Positions 38,387 to 46,599 of a stretch of DNA of 64,000 nucleotides are shown piece by piece; position 1 is the stretch's first letter; every line of letters starts with the position of its first letter. Under the pieces are notes generated by a model that was not told where the DNA came from, ran no database searches, and saw only the letters and a program-made list of their open reading frames with translations. Source of the DNA: Pseudomonas migulae (GTDB lineage: Bacteria > Pseudomonadota > Gammaproteobacteria > Pseudomonadales > Pseudomonadaceae). The position numbers were made by a program, and so were the translations under genes. The stretch covers positions 3,088,501 to 3,152,500 of the forward strand of contig NZ_JALJWR010000001.1 of the NCBI RefSeq assembly GCF_024169315.1, given 5' to 3'.

Positions 38387-38551
38387 ATGAGCAAAAAGCC
38401 ATCAAAAAATGGCCCAAACAAGGCCAAATCCATCATCGCCCAGCCACTGTTCCGCAGCCGTCAGGAACGAGCCGGCAAGGGCAAAGGCAGCTACCGCCGC
38501 GAAGCCTTCCAGTCTGACAACTGGGAGGCTTCTTACTTTCTGGCGGCCTGA
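38387..38551 (+). CDS. arfA: Alternative ribosome-rescue factor ArfA
   Basis: The protein has 54 residues starting MSKKPSKNGPNKAKS. Two ArfA hallmarks are present: PLFRSRQER...KGKGSYRR and NWEAS. ArfA recruits release factor 2 to ribosomes stalled on non-stop mRNA, as a backup to tmRNA. In E. coli and others arfA itself is made from a truncated mRNA, so its product is degraded when tmRNA works. Here a 13-bp hairpin at 38501-38532 lies inside the gene, and cleavage or termination there would give a product ending near Ser49. The ATG abuts a second hairpin. Confidence 0.88.
   Translation: MSKKPSKNGPNKAKSIIAQPLFRSRQERAGKGKGSYRREAFQSDNWEASYFLAA
38501..38541 (+). terminator. Hairpin inside arfA: RNase III site or internal terminator
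   Basis: GAAGCCTTCCAGT (38501-38513) pairs with ACTGGGAGGCTTC (38520-38532) over 13 positions, with one G-T wobble and a CTGACA loop. TTACTTTCT follows. It lies within the coding sequence, five codons before the stop, just where arfA mRNAs of other proteobacteria carry an RNase III hairpin or a terminator. Confidence 0.75.
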
Positions 38552-38613
38552 AAGGCAAGCCAGCGCTCAACATGTTAAGGTCTGCACCTGATTCGTATTC
38601 CCTGGACCCGTGC

Positions 38614-39936
38614 ATGCCCTTTTGTATTTCCCGTCGTTGGCACCTGCGCCAATTGATCGCTGCCTCCAGCCTTGTTCTGCTTGTCGCCTGCGCGGAAAAA
38701 CCGACCGCCGCCGACGCCCAACCGCTTCAGACCCTCCCCGTCGCGACAGCCCCAGCGGTGATTCCGCCCGTGGTGCCAACCGGTGAGAACCTCGACATCC
38801 AGCCCACCCAGACCTTCGCCGAATGGCAGGCGGGTTTCCGCAAGGATGCACTGGCCGCCGGCATCCGCGCCGACCTGTTTGATCGCGCCTTCGCCAATGT
38901 CAGCCTGGACACCAGCGTGATCCGTGCCGACCGCAGCCAGCCTGAGTTTTCCCGTCCGGTGTGGGAATACCTCGACGGCGCCCTGTCGCCGCTGCGTGTG
39001 CGCAAAGGCCAGGCGCTGGTCAGCCAGTACGCGGACATCCTGCAAAGCATCGAGCAGCGTTATGGCGTCGATCGCCAGGCACTCGTCGCGGTGTGGGGCA
39101 TGGAAAGTAACTTCGGCCAGTTCCAGGGCAGCAAGTCGGTGATCAACTCCCTGGCGACCCTGGCCTATGAAGGCCGGCGCCCAGGCTTCGCCCACGCGCA
39201 ATTGATCGCGGCCCTGCAGATCCTGCAACAGGGCGATATCGCGCCGGAGCAGATGCTCGGTTCCTGGGCTGGCGCCATGGGCCAGACGCAGTTCATCCCG
39301 ACCACCTACAACACCCATGCCGTGGACTTCGATGGCGACGGTCGCCGCGACATCTGGGGCAGCTCCGCCGACGCCCTGGCCTCGACCGCACATTACCTGC
39401 AAAGCTCTGGCTGGCAGAGAGGTCAGCCGTGGGGCTTTGAAGTTCAACTGCCGGGCAACTTCAACTACGTGCTAGCCGATGGCACGACCCGCAAGAGTGT
39501 CGCCGAATGGCGGCAGCTCGGCGTGACGCTGCCTAACGGCGGGCAGGTTCCAGCGGGCTCCGAACACTTGTCCGCAGCACTGCTGCTGCCGGCGGGTTAT
39601 CGCGGCCCGGCGTTCCTGGTGCTCGACAACTTCCGTGCGATCCTCAAGTACAACAACTCCTCGTCCTACGCGCTGGCGGTCAGTTTGCTGTCCGAGCGCT
39701 TCAACGGCGCGGGCCTGATCAACGGCACATGGCCCAAGGATGATTTGCCACTGAGCCGTACCGAACGGATCGAGCTGCAAAATCTGTTGAGCGCCCAGAA
39801 ATACGACGCGGGCACCGCCGATGGCATCATTGGTGCCAACACCCGCAAGGCGATCCGCAGTGCGCAGCAGTCGTTTGGCTGGCCGGCGGACGGGTACCCG
39901 ACGCACAAGTTGCTCGAAGGCCTGCGTAACCGATAG
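38614..39936 (+). CDS. Lipoprotein lytic murein transglycosylase (MltB family) with peptidoglycan-binding domain
   Basis: The protein has 440 residues. Start MPFCISRRWHLRQL leads a signal peptide with lipobox LLVAC-A, so it is probably anchored in the outer membrane; an upstream ATG at 38572 would lengthen the signal. The SLT_2 catalytic domain spans about 70-365 with the likely catalytic glutamate in VWGMESNFG. The C-terminal 60 residues (LQNLLSAQKYDAGTADGIIG) are a PG_binding_1 domain. It cleaves glycan strands with formation of 1,6-anhydro-muropeptides. It is one of two MltB-type enzymes in the window. Confidence 0.92.
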   Translation: MPFCISRRWHLRQLIAASSLVLLVACAEKPTAADAQPLQTLPVATAPAVIPPVVPTGENLDIQPTQTFAEWQAGFRKDALAAGIRADLFDRAFANVSLDTSVIRADRSQPEFSRPVWEYLDGALSPLRVRKGQALVSQYADILQSIEQRYGVDRQALVAVWGMESNFGQFQGSKSVINSLATLAYEGRRPGFAHAQLIAALQILQQGDIAPEQMLGSWAGAMGQTQFIPTTYNTHAVDFDGDGRRDIWGSSADALASTAHYLQSSGWQRGQPWGFEVQLPGNFNYVLADGTTRKSVAEWRQLGVTLPNGGQVPAGSEHLSAALLLPAGYRGPAFLVLDNFRAILKYNNSSSYALAVSLLSERFNGAGLINGTWPKDDLPLSRTERIELQNLLSAQKYDAGTADGIIGANTRKAIRSAQQSFGWPADGYPTHKLLEGLRNR

Positions 39937-39956
39937 TCAGTCGTATGGCGAATGCC

Positions 39957-40046
39957 GCCTTCGCGAGCAAGCCCGCTCCCACATTCAACCGTGTTTCCCT
40001 GTAGGAACGCGATTAAATGTGGGAGCGGGCTTGCTCGCGAAAGCGG
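39957..40046. repeat. Paired REP repeat, GGGAGCGGGCTTGCTCGCGA family
   Basis: TTCGCGAGCAAGCCCGCTCC and its inverse enclose about 40 bases between the convergent stops of the transglycosylase and LD-carboxypeptidase genes. Confidence 0.85.
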
Positions 40047-40064
40047 CCTGTCAGACGATGAAAT

Positions 40065-41015
40065 CTAAGCCTTGACCACCACATCCTGCTCCAACACCAA
40101 CTCCTTGCTCCCCGCATCCAGCCTCACCAACGCCCCCATCGGCAACGTCAGGTTCGGATCACAATGCCCACTGCGCCACCCCGACAGCACCGGTATCCGC
40201 AACGGTTCAAAGGTCTGCTTGAGCAAGCGCTCCAGTGCAGCCACCTCGACACCCGCCACATCCCCCACCAGAACCCCGCGCAACTTGCCCAGCGTGCCCG
40301 CCAGACGCAGTTGAGTCAGCAGCCGGTCGATGCGATACAACGGCTCGTTGATGTCCTCGATGAACAGGATGACGCCCTCGGCATCCATCTCATAAGGCGT
40401 GCCCATGATCGCGGCAATCATCGCCAGATTGCCCCCCAGCAAGCGCCCGTGCGCGATGCCTGGCTCAATCGTGGTCAACGGATAGGTCACCGGGTGCGTC
40501 AGCACACTACCGGCCTTCACCTGCCCTCTGAGCATGTTGAAAAACGAAGACTCGGTAGGTTTTTGCCTGTCGCCCAACAGATCAGCGTTCAGCAGCGGAC
40601 CATGAAACGTCACGAACCCCGCATAACGGCTGATCGCCAGGTGCAACGCCGTGATATCGCTGTAACCGATGAACGGCTTGGCATTGTTTTGCAGCAACTC
40701 GAAATCGATGCGATCGAGCAAACGTGGCGTGCCGTAACCGCCGCGCAGACAAATGATCGCGTCCACTTCAGCGTCGGCGAACGCCGCGTGCAGGTCATTT
40801 AGGCGTACATCGTCGCTGCCGGCCAGGTAGCCGTCCTGCTCATAGACACCGGGAAAGATTCGCAGCGCGTAACCGCGAGCCCGCATCCAGGCAATGGCTT
40901 TGTCGGTGTCCAGCGGCGCGGGTCCGGCGGGCGCAATGACGCCGATCAGCCCTTCCCGGGGCAAGGCCGGAACCGGTGTATGTGGAAACAGTGTGTGGGT
41001 CGGTCGAACGGTCAT
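40065..41015 (-). CDS. ldcA: Muramoyltetrapeptide LD-carboxypeptidase (S66 family)
   Basis: The protein has 316 residues. It removes the terminal D-Ala from the tetrapeptide stem in murein recycling. The nucleophile motif is KPFIGYSDITALH (Ser near 125), with LRGGYG near residue 93, a glutamate in the IEDINE region near 218 and the histidine motif SGHCDPNLTLPMG near residue 288. Starts MTVRPTHTLFPHTPVP; no signal peptide, so it acts in the cytoplasm. Like Mpl (60974-62323), it serves recycling of wall peptides. Confidence 0.92.
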   Translation of the reverse strand: MTVRPTHTLFPHTPVPALPREGLIGVIAPAGPAPLDTDKAIAWMRARGYALRIFPGVYEQDGYLAGSDDVRLNDLHAAFADAEVDAIICLRGGYGTPRLLDRIDFELLQNNAKPFIGYSDITALHLAISRYAGFVTFHGPLLNADLLGDRQKPTESSFFNMLRGQVKAGSVLTHPVTYPLTTIEPGIAHGRLLGGNLAMIAAIMGTPYEMDAEGVILFIEDINEPLYRIDRLLTQLRLAGTLGKLRGVLVGDVAGVEVAALERLLKQTFEPLRIPVLSGWRSGHCDPNLTLPMGALVRLDAGSKELVLEQDVVVKA

Positions 41016-41133
41016 CCATGAATCTCCCTGCGATAAATCTTCAGCACACAGTAGTCAGGAACGAGGACAAACAGAAGAGGGTCCGTCGCCCCGCAGGTTG
41101 CAGGAAAAAGCACTGATCGCCGTAGGCAAGGCG

Positions 41134-41173
41134 AAAAAATGCCCGCAAGGCCTGAAAGCCGTGCGGGCATTTT
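41134..41173 (-). terminator. Strong terminator after lipA
   Basis: AAAATGCCCGC (41136-41146) pairs perfectly with GCGGGCATTTT (41163-41173), with A/T tracts on both sides, so it could work in either direction. Only minus-strand genes flank it, and it lies 19 bases past the lipA stop. Confidence 0.85.
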
Positions 41174-41191
41174 GTTTTTCTCACCGCGTGA

Positions 41192-42214
41192 TCAGGACGA
41201 CATCAGCTCGGCTTTGACCAGCTTCGCCTGCTCGTCGGCGTGGTACGAGGAACGTACCAACGGGCCGGAGGCGACGTTCTTGAAGCCCATCTTGTAACCT
41301 TCCTCGGCGAACCAGGCGAAAACGTCTGGATGCACGAAACGCTGCACCGGCAAGTGGCTGCGGGACGGTTGCAGGTACTGGCCCAGAGTCAGCATGTCGA
41401 TGTCGTGTTCGCGCATGCGCTTCATGACTTCGATGACTTCTTCGTCGGTCTCGCCCAGACCCAGCATCAGGCCGGACTTGGTCGGAATGTGCGGCATCAT
41501 CTGCTTGAAGCGTTGCAGCAGGGTCAGCGACCACTGGTAATCCGAACCCGGACGCGCAGCCTTGTACAGGCGCGGTACGGTTTCCAGGTTGTGGTTGAAC
41601 ACATCCGGCGGCTCGGCAGCGGTGATTTCCAGCGCAACGTCCATGCGGCCACGGTAGTCCGGGACCAGGGTTTCGAGCTGCACGTTCGGCGACAGCTTGC
41701 GGATCTCGCGGATGCAGTCGGCAAAGTGCTGGGCACCGCCGTCACGCAGGTCGTCGCGGTCCACCGAGGTGATCACCACGTATTTCAGTTTCAGGTCGGC
41801 GATGGCGATGGCCAGGCTTTCCGGCTCATTGACGTCCAGTGGTTTCGGACGACCGTGACCCACGTCGCAGAACGGGCAGCGACGGGTGCAGATGTCGCCC
41901 ATGATCATGAACGTCGCGGTGCCGCCGGAGAAGCACTCGCCCAGGTTCGGGCAGGACGCTTCTTCGCACACGCTGTGCAGCTTGTGTTTGCGCAGCAGGG
42001 CCTTGATGCGGTCGACTTCCGGGGAAACCGGGATGCGCACGCGGATCCAGTCGGGTTTCTTCGGCAGTTCGGTGGTCGGGATGATCTTCACCGGGATGCG
42101 TGCAACCTTCTCGGCGCCGCGCAGCTTGACGCCGGCTTCTACCTTGGCACGCGGGGCCGGACGCTCGGTGACATCCAGCGTCGGGATCATGGTTTGCACT
42201 GCATCAGTAGTCAT
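41192..42214 (-). CDS. lipA: Lipoyl synthase LipA
   Basis: The protein has 340 residues. This radical SAM enzyme inserts two sulfurs into protein-bound octanoyl groups. The auxiliary cluster cysteines are in [12 protein letters not shown] near residue 83-94, the radical SAM motif is CTRRCPFCD near 109, and the conserved serine ligand lies in the C-terminal RSSYHADEQ. The start is 1 base beyond the lipB stop, so the pair is coupled. It ends the long minus-strand run and is followed by a clear terminator. Confidence 0.98.
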   Translation of the reverse strand: MTTDAVQTMIPTLDVTERPAPRAKVEAGVKLRGAEKVARIPVKIIPTTELPKKPDWIRVRIPVSPEVDRIKALLRKHKLHSVCEEASCPNLGECFSGGTATFMIMGDICTRRCPFCDVGHGRPKPLDVNEPESLAIAIADLKLKYVVITSVDRDDLRDGGAQHFADCIREIRKLSPNVQLETLVPDYRGRMDVALEITAAEPPDVFNHNLETVPRLYKAARPGSDYQWSLTLLQRFKQMMPHIPTKSGLMLGLGETDEEVIEVMKRMREHDIDMLTLGQYLQPSRSHLPVQRFVHPDVFAWFAEEGYKMGFKNVASGPLVRSSYHADEQAKLVKAELMSS

Positions 42215-42215
42215 A

Positions 42216-42863
42216 TCAGTCGATTCCGCCCGTTAGGGTCGTCTGCTCAGCATAGTCGAGGTGTTTGACGAGCTGCGCGCGCAGCCGGGCACTTACCTCG
42301 GCAAATTCAATCGATCCTGCGTGATCGCTCAGCTGGGTCATCGCCAGCCCGGCGTAGCCGCAGGGATTAATCCGTCGAAACGGTTCCAGGTCCATGTCCA
42401 CGTTCAAGGCCAGGCCATGAAAGGAACAACCGTGGCGGATCCGCAGACCCAGGGACGCGATTTTCGCCCCGTCGACGTAGACGCCCGGCGCATCCGGCTT
42501 GGCCGCGGCAGTGACGCCGTAACTGGCCAGCAGCTCGATCAGGCAGTGTTCCATGCGGGTGACCAGATCACGCACACCGAAACCCAGCTTGCGTACATCG
42601 AGCAGCAGATAGGCCACCAACTGGCCGGGGCCATGGTAAGTCACCTGACCACCGCGATCGACCTGCACCACCGGAATATCCCCCGGCAGCAACAAGTGCT
42701 CGGCCTTGCCGGCCTGCCCCTGGGTAAATACCGGCGGGTGCTCGACCAGCCAGATCTCGTCAGCGGCATCGCTGCCACGTTCGTTGGTGAAGCGTTGCAT
42801 GGCATGCCAGACCGGCTCGTAAGCCATCTGGCCGAGCTCGCGAAAGCCCAGCGTGCCAGACAT
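42216..42863 (-). CDS. lipB: Octanoyltransferase LipB
   Basis: The protein has 215 residues. It moves octanoate from acyl carrier protein to lipoyl domains, feeding LipA. The [15 protein letters not shown] motif near residue 68 and the catalytic Lys ([11 protein letters not shown]) and Cys (INPCGYAGL) are present. ATG was preferred to the GTG just before it. Its ATG overlaps the ybeD stop by one base (TGATG). Confidence 0.96.
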   Translation of the reverse strand: MSGTLGFRELGQMAYEPVWHAMQRFTNERGSDAADEIWLVEHPPVFTQGQAGKAEHLLLPGDIPVVQVDRGGQVTYHGPGQLVAYLLLDVRKLGFGVRDLVTRMEHCLIELLASYGVTAAAKPDAPGVYVDGAKIASLGLRIRHGCSFHGLALNVDMDLEPFRRINPCGYAGLAMTQLSDHAGSIEFAEVSARLRAQLVKHLDYAEQTTLTGGID

Positions 42864-43138
42864 CACAGCACCATGTGCACGAAACCGGTAGCCCGCAACT
42901 CGCTGTTGATGTCGTACAGCTGATCCTGACCGGTGGCGATGATGTGCAACTGGATCGTGGTGTACTTGCCGTTGCTGCTCTGGCGTTCGTCCACTTTCTC
43001 ATCGTTGATCGTCGCGTGCTTCTTAACGATATCGATGATCTTTTGCTTGATGTCCACAATGGTGTCGCCGATCACTTTGATCGGATAATCATTGGAAGGG
43101 AATTCGATCTTTGGCGCCTTTACTTCGGTGTCTGTCAT
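42863..43138 (-). CDS. ybeD: DUF493 protein YbeD
   Basis: The protein has 91 residues starting [20 protein letters not shown]. The family has a ferredoxin-like, ACT-like fold and no firmly known function; its steady linkage to lipB and dacA is conserved. In E. coli ybeD lies between dacA and lipB exactly as here, and it may be regulatory. Confidence 0.93.
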   Translation of the reverse strand: MTDTEVKAPKIEFPSNDYPIKVIGDTIVDIKQKIIDIVKKHATINDEKVDERQSSNGKYTTIQLHIIATGQDQLYDINSELRATGFVHMVL

Positions 43139-43170
43139 GGCGTAACGGCCTCGTAAGCCGTGGCAACGGA

Positions 43171-43203
43171 CATGGCCCCGCTCCGGATTGGAACGGGGCC
43201 ATG
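43171..43203 (-). terminator. GC-rich hairpin between dacA and ybeD
   Basis: CATGGCCCCG (43171-43180) pairs perfectly with CGGGGCCATG (43194-43203), 16 bases after the dacA stop. No T run follows on the minus strand, so it may partly terminate transcription or protect the dacA mRNA. Confidence 0.5.
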
Positions 43204-43218
43204 AGAGTCCACACTAAT

Positions 43219-44376
43219 TCAGTTGAACAAGCCGTAGAAGAATAGACGGATGCTATCCCACATGCGACGGAAGATACCACCCTCGTCGACCGCGTCCAGG
43301 GCGATCAGGTCGGCGCTGTGCACCACCTTGTCGTCCAGTTTGACTTCGACTTTACCGATCACGTCGCCCTTGGCGATTGGCGCAACCAGTTGCGGGTTCA
43401 TGGTCATGCTGGCGGCGAGCTTTTTCAGCTGGCCTTTTGGCAGGGTCATGGTCAGGTCTTCAGCCAGGCCGGCCTTGACTTGATTGGTGGCGCCTTTCCA
43501 GACAGGGGCCTGAGCCAGCTCGGCACCTTTCTGATAGAAGGTCTGGGTTTCGAAGAAACGGAAACCGTAGGTCAGCAGCTTCTGGGTTTCGGAAGCACGG
43601 GCCACTTCGCTGTTGGTGCCGAACACTACCGCGATCAGGCGCATGCCATCACGTACGGCTGAAGACACCATGCAGTAGCCGGCTTCGTCGGTGTGACCGG
43701 TTTTCAGACCGTCGACGGTCTTGTCACGCCACAGCAGCAGGTTGCGGTTAGGCTGCTTGATGCCGTTCCAGAAGAACTCTTTCTGCGAGTAGATCGCATA
43801 GTGAGCCGGGTCTTCGTGGATGATGGCACGAGCCAGCACGGCCATGTCGTGAGCCGACGAGTAGTGCTCAGGGTTCGGCAGGCCGGTCGGGTTCATGAAG
43901 TGGCTGTTGGTCATGCCCAGGTCGGCCACGGTTTTGTTCATCATGTCGGCGAAGGCGTCTTCGCTGCCGGCGATGTGCTCGGAGAGCGCAACACTGGCGT
44001 CGTTGCCCGACTGAATGATGATGCCGTGCAGCAGGTCGCTGACGGTCACTTGCGAGCCGACCTTGATGAACATCCGCGAACCGCCGGTGCGCCAGGCGTT
44101 TTCGCTGACGGTCACCGGATCGTTTTCGCCGATCTGGCCACGACGGATTTCCAGGGTCGCGATGTACGCGGTCATCAGCTTGGTCAGGCTGGCAGGGGGC
44201 AGACGCTGGTCACCGTTGTTCTCGACCAGCACGTTGCCGCTGCTGGCATCCATGAGCACGTAGGCTTTGGCGGCCAGTTGTGGCGGCGACGGCATCATCT
44301 CGACCGCGAAAGCGGCAGGCGAGAGGAGCAGCGGGACTAGAAGGCACAGGCGTTTGGCAAAGGTGGTGATGTTCAT
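43219..44376 (-). CDS. dacA: D-alanyl-D-alanine carboxypeptidase DacA (PBP5/6 type)
   Basis: The protein has 385 residues. Signal peptide (about 1-24) is followed by a peptidase S11 domain with SLTK (near 63), SGN (near 123) and KTG (near 226), a PBP5 C-terminal beta domain and an amphipathic membrane-anchoring tail (RRMWDSIRLFFYGLFN). It trims the last D-Ala of peptidoglycan stems in the periplasm. It follows rlpA after 182 bases, in which it may have its own promoter. Confidence 0.97.
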   Translation of the reverse strand: MNITTFAKRLCLLVPLLLSPAAFAVEMMPSPPQLAAKAYVLMDASSGNVLVENNGDQRLPPASLTKLMTAYIATLEIRRGQIGENDPVTVSENAWRTGGSRMFIKVGSQVTVSDLLHGIIIQSGNDASVALSEHIAGSEDAFADMMNKTVADLGMTNSHFMNPTGLPNPEHYSSAHDMAVLARAIIHEDPAHYAIYSQKEFFWNGIKQPNRNLLLWRDKTVDGLKTGHTDEAGYCMVSSAVRDGMRLIAVVFGTNSEVARASETQKLLTYGFRFFETQTFYQKGAELAQAPVWKGATNQVKAGLAEDLTMTLPKGQLKKLAASMTMNPQLVAPIAKGDVIGKVEVKLDDKVVHSADLIALDAVDEGGIFRRMWDSIRLFFYGLFN

Positions 44377-44558
44377 CCGTCTCTCGAAATCGCTAATGGA
44401 AACTGCCCGAGGGCAAAACTAATCTAGATGACCTTCTAACGGGCCATCGCGTGTTCAGTCGTTCACTCAGAACCCTTGCCGGGCTTTTGTTCTTCAACGA
44501 GCCAACAACCAGGTTCACCCCCCAAACTGCAAGTGAACCGTCAATCAAGTACTACGTA

Positions 44559-45557
44559 TTACTCGGCGGTGACCACGCTCGGCGAACCGAGATTGGCCAG
44601 GCGCACGCTGTTCTGCACCTGCTGGATTTCACCCGGCGAGCCGATCGGCCCCAGGCGCACCCGATGCAGGGTCTGTTGATTGCGCACGATCGAGCTGATG
44701 AACACCGGAGCGCTCACCATCCCGCTGAGCTTCGATCTCAGGAGTTCTGCAGCGTCCGGGTTGGCGAACGCGCCCACCTGCAGATACTGGCCAGAGGCTG
44801 GTACAGAAGCGTTTTTTTTTGCATCGATCTGCACAGGCACGACGGCCGCGGCGTGTTGCTGCGGCGGTGGCGTCCATTGTTCGACCGTGCCGGCCGAAGC
44901 GGTAATCGTCGGCGCGGTATTTTGCGCGACTTGCGGCTCGTTGAGCATCAAAGGCGCCGGACGGCCTTTGGCGGCCCACCATTGCTGAGGATCGATGCCT
45001 TCAACCTTGACACGCGCAGTGCCGGTTTCGGCATAGCCGAGTTTTTTCGCGGCGGCGTAGGACAAGTCGATGATGCGGTCCGAGTAGAACGGCCCACGGT
45101 CGTTGACCCGCAGGATCACGGTCTTGTTATTGTCCAGGTTGGTCACTCGAACGTAACTTGGCAGTGGCAAGGTCTTGTGGGCGGCACTCATGCCATACAG
45201 GTCATACACCTCGCCGTTGGCGGTGTTCTGGCCGTGGAACTTGGTGCCATACCAGGACGCCGTGCCCGAGGCGACGTACGTCTTGGATTCCTGCAGCGGA
45301 AAGTATGTCTTGCCCAGCACGGTGTACGGGTTGGCCTTGTAAGGGCCGGTGTGCAAGGTCGGCGTGGCATCCGGGATGCGCGATACGTCGACATCCCACC
45401 ACGGTGCGCCATCTTTGTGGGCGCGGTTGATGTCCAGCCCCGGCGCCGAGCGCACGGCGGTGGAAGAAGACTTCTGTGCCGGCGAGCGGCTGGTCGAACA
45501 ACTGGCGACCAGCACCGCCAACGCGGCGAATGCCATCAGCTTCAGGGGTTTATTCAT
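44559..45557 (-). CDS. rlpA: Septal ring lytic transglycosylase RlpA
   Basis: The protein has 332 residues. Lipobox VASC-S (Cys20) makes it an outer-membrane lipoprotein. A double-psi beta-barrel domain (about 95-190, ASGTASWYGTKFHGQNTANG and RVNDRGPFYSDRIIDLS) is followed by a Pro/Ala/Gln-rich linker and a C-terminal SPOR domain (about 250-330). In P. aeruginosa RlpA cleaves denuded glycan strands at division sites, guided by SPOR. The A9 run that encodes Lys-Lys before SPOR (44812-44820) is unusual in this GC-rich gene. It starts 14 bases beyond mltB. Confidence 0.95.
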   Translation of the reverse strand: MNKPLKLMAFAALAVLVASCSTSRSPAQKSSSTAVRSAPGLDINRAHKDGAPWWDVDVSRIPDATPTLHTGPYKANPYTVLGKTYFPLQESKTYVASGTASWYGTKFHGQNTANGEVYDLYGMSAAHKTLPLPSYVRVTNLDNNKTVILRVNDRGPFYSDRIIDLSYAAAKKLGYAETGTARVKVEGIDPQQWWAAKGRPAPLMLNEPQVAQNTAPTITASAGTVEQWTPPPQQHAAAVVPVQIDAKKNASVPASGQYLQVGAFANPDAAELLRSKLSGMVSAPVFISSIVRNQQTLHRVRLGPIGSPGEIQQVQNSVRLANLGSPSVVTAE

Positions 45558-45571
45558 AGGCAATGCCCGCA

Positions 45572-46582
45572 TTACTTGACGCCCCGTGCTTGGACCAGCT
45601 GTTCAGACAGTTGATGTACGGCCATGGCGTACATCACGCTGCGGTTATAACGCGTGATTGCGTAAAAATTCGTCAGGCCCATCCAGTATTCAGGGCCATT
45701 GTCACCTTCCAGGCGGAATGCCGTGACCGGCATATCATCGCGCAGCGCATCATGACTTGACCACCCCAGCGCCCGCAACTCCCCGACGGTTTTAGTCGGC
45801 TCGATGCCGGTGGTCAAACCTTCGTCGACCTGCTCGCCGCGCACATCGGCGCGACTGACCACCGGTTCGCCCGCCACCCAGCCGTGACGCTTGAAGTAAC
45901 TGGCGACACTGCCGATGGCGTCTTCCGGATTGGTCCAGATATTGATGTGGCCGTCACCGTCGAAATCCACCGCATAGGCGCGGAAACTGCTCGGCATGAA
46001 CTGCGGCAAGCCCATCGCCCCGGCGTAGGAGCCTTTGAGGGTCAGTGGATCGACCTGCTCTTCTCGGGCCAGCAGCAGGAATTCACGCAATTCCTTGCGG
46101 AAGAATTCGGCACGGGGAGGATAGTCGAAACCGAGGGTCGACAAAGCGTCGATTACCCGGTAATTGCCGGTATTGCGGCCGAAAAAGGTCTCAACGCCGA
46201 TGATCGAGACAATCACCTGGGCTGGCACGCCGTATTCCTGCTCGGCACGGGCCAGTACCGCCTCGTGCTGACGCCAGAAATCCACACCACGGGCGATGCG
46301 CGCGTCGGTGATGAACATCGGGCGATACTCGTTCCACTGCTTGACCCGCTCGGCGGGTTTCGAGATCGCGTCCAGAATCGTCTGCTTGCGCTCGGCTTCG
46401 CGGAACACGCCCATCAGCTGTTCACCGGCAAAGCCGTAGTCGCGGGTCATTTCACCGACGAATTCGGCCACCTGGGGTGTGCCTTCGTAATCGCCGGCCA
46501 ACGCGTCCTGCGCGATGCCAAGGATGCTTACCAGGCCGACCCATGGTGCATGTCGAGTCGCCCAGCCACGCATTACTTGCAT
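45572..46582 (-). CDS. mltB: Lytic murein transglycosylase B
   Basis: The protein has 336 residues from the ATG with AAGGTGAAG upstream; a longer frame overlaps rodA. Signal peptide MQVMRGWATRHAPWVGL... ends near ALAG; no lipobox Cys is seen, so this is probably a soluble periplasmic form. The SLT_2 domain carries the likely catalytic Glu in IGVETFFGRNTG near residue 130 and LPQFMPSSFRAYAVDFDGDG. It lies between rodA and rlpA, a Pseudomonas insertion into the order known from E. coli, and all three are wall genes. Confidence 0.94.
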   Translation of the reverse strand: MQVMRGWATRHAPWVGLVSILGIAQDALAGDYEGTPQVAEFVGEMTRDYGFAGEQLMGVFREAERKQTILDAISKPAERVKQWNEYRPMFITDARIARGVDFWRQHEAVLARAEQEYGVPAQVIVSIIGVETFFGRNTGNYRVIDALSTLGFDYPPRAEFFRKELREFLLLAREEQVDPLTLKGSYAGAMGLPQFMPSSFRAYAVDFDGDGHINIWTNPEDAIGSVASYFKRHGWVAGEPVVSRADVRGEQVDEGLTTGIEPTKTVGELRALGWSSHDALRDDMPVTAFRLEGDNGPEYWMGLTNFYAITRYNRSVMYAMAVHQLSEQLVQARGVK

Positions 46583-46599
46583 TGAAATCTTCACCTTAT

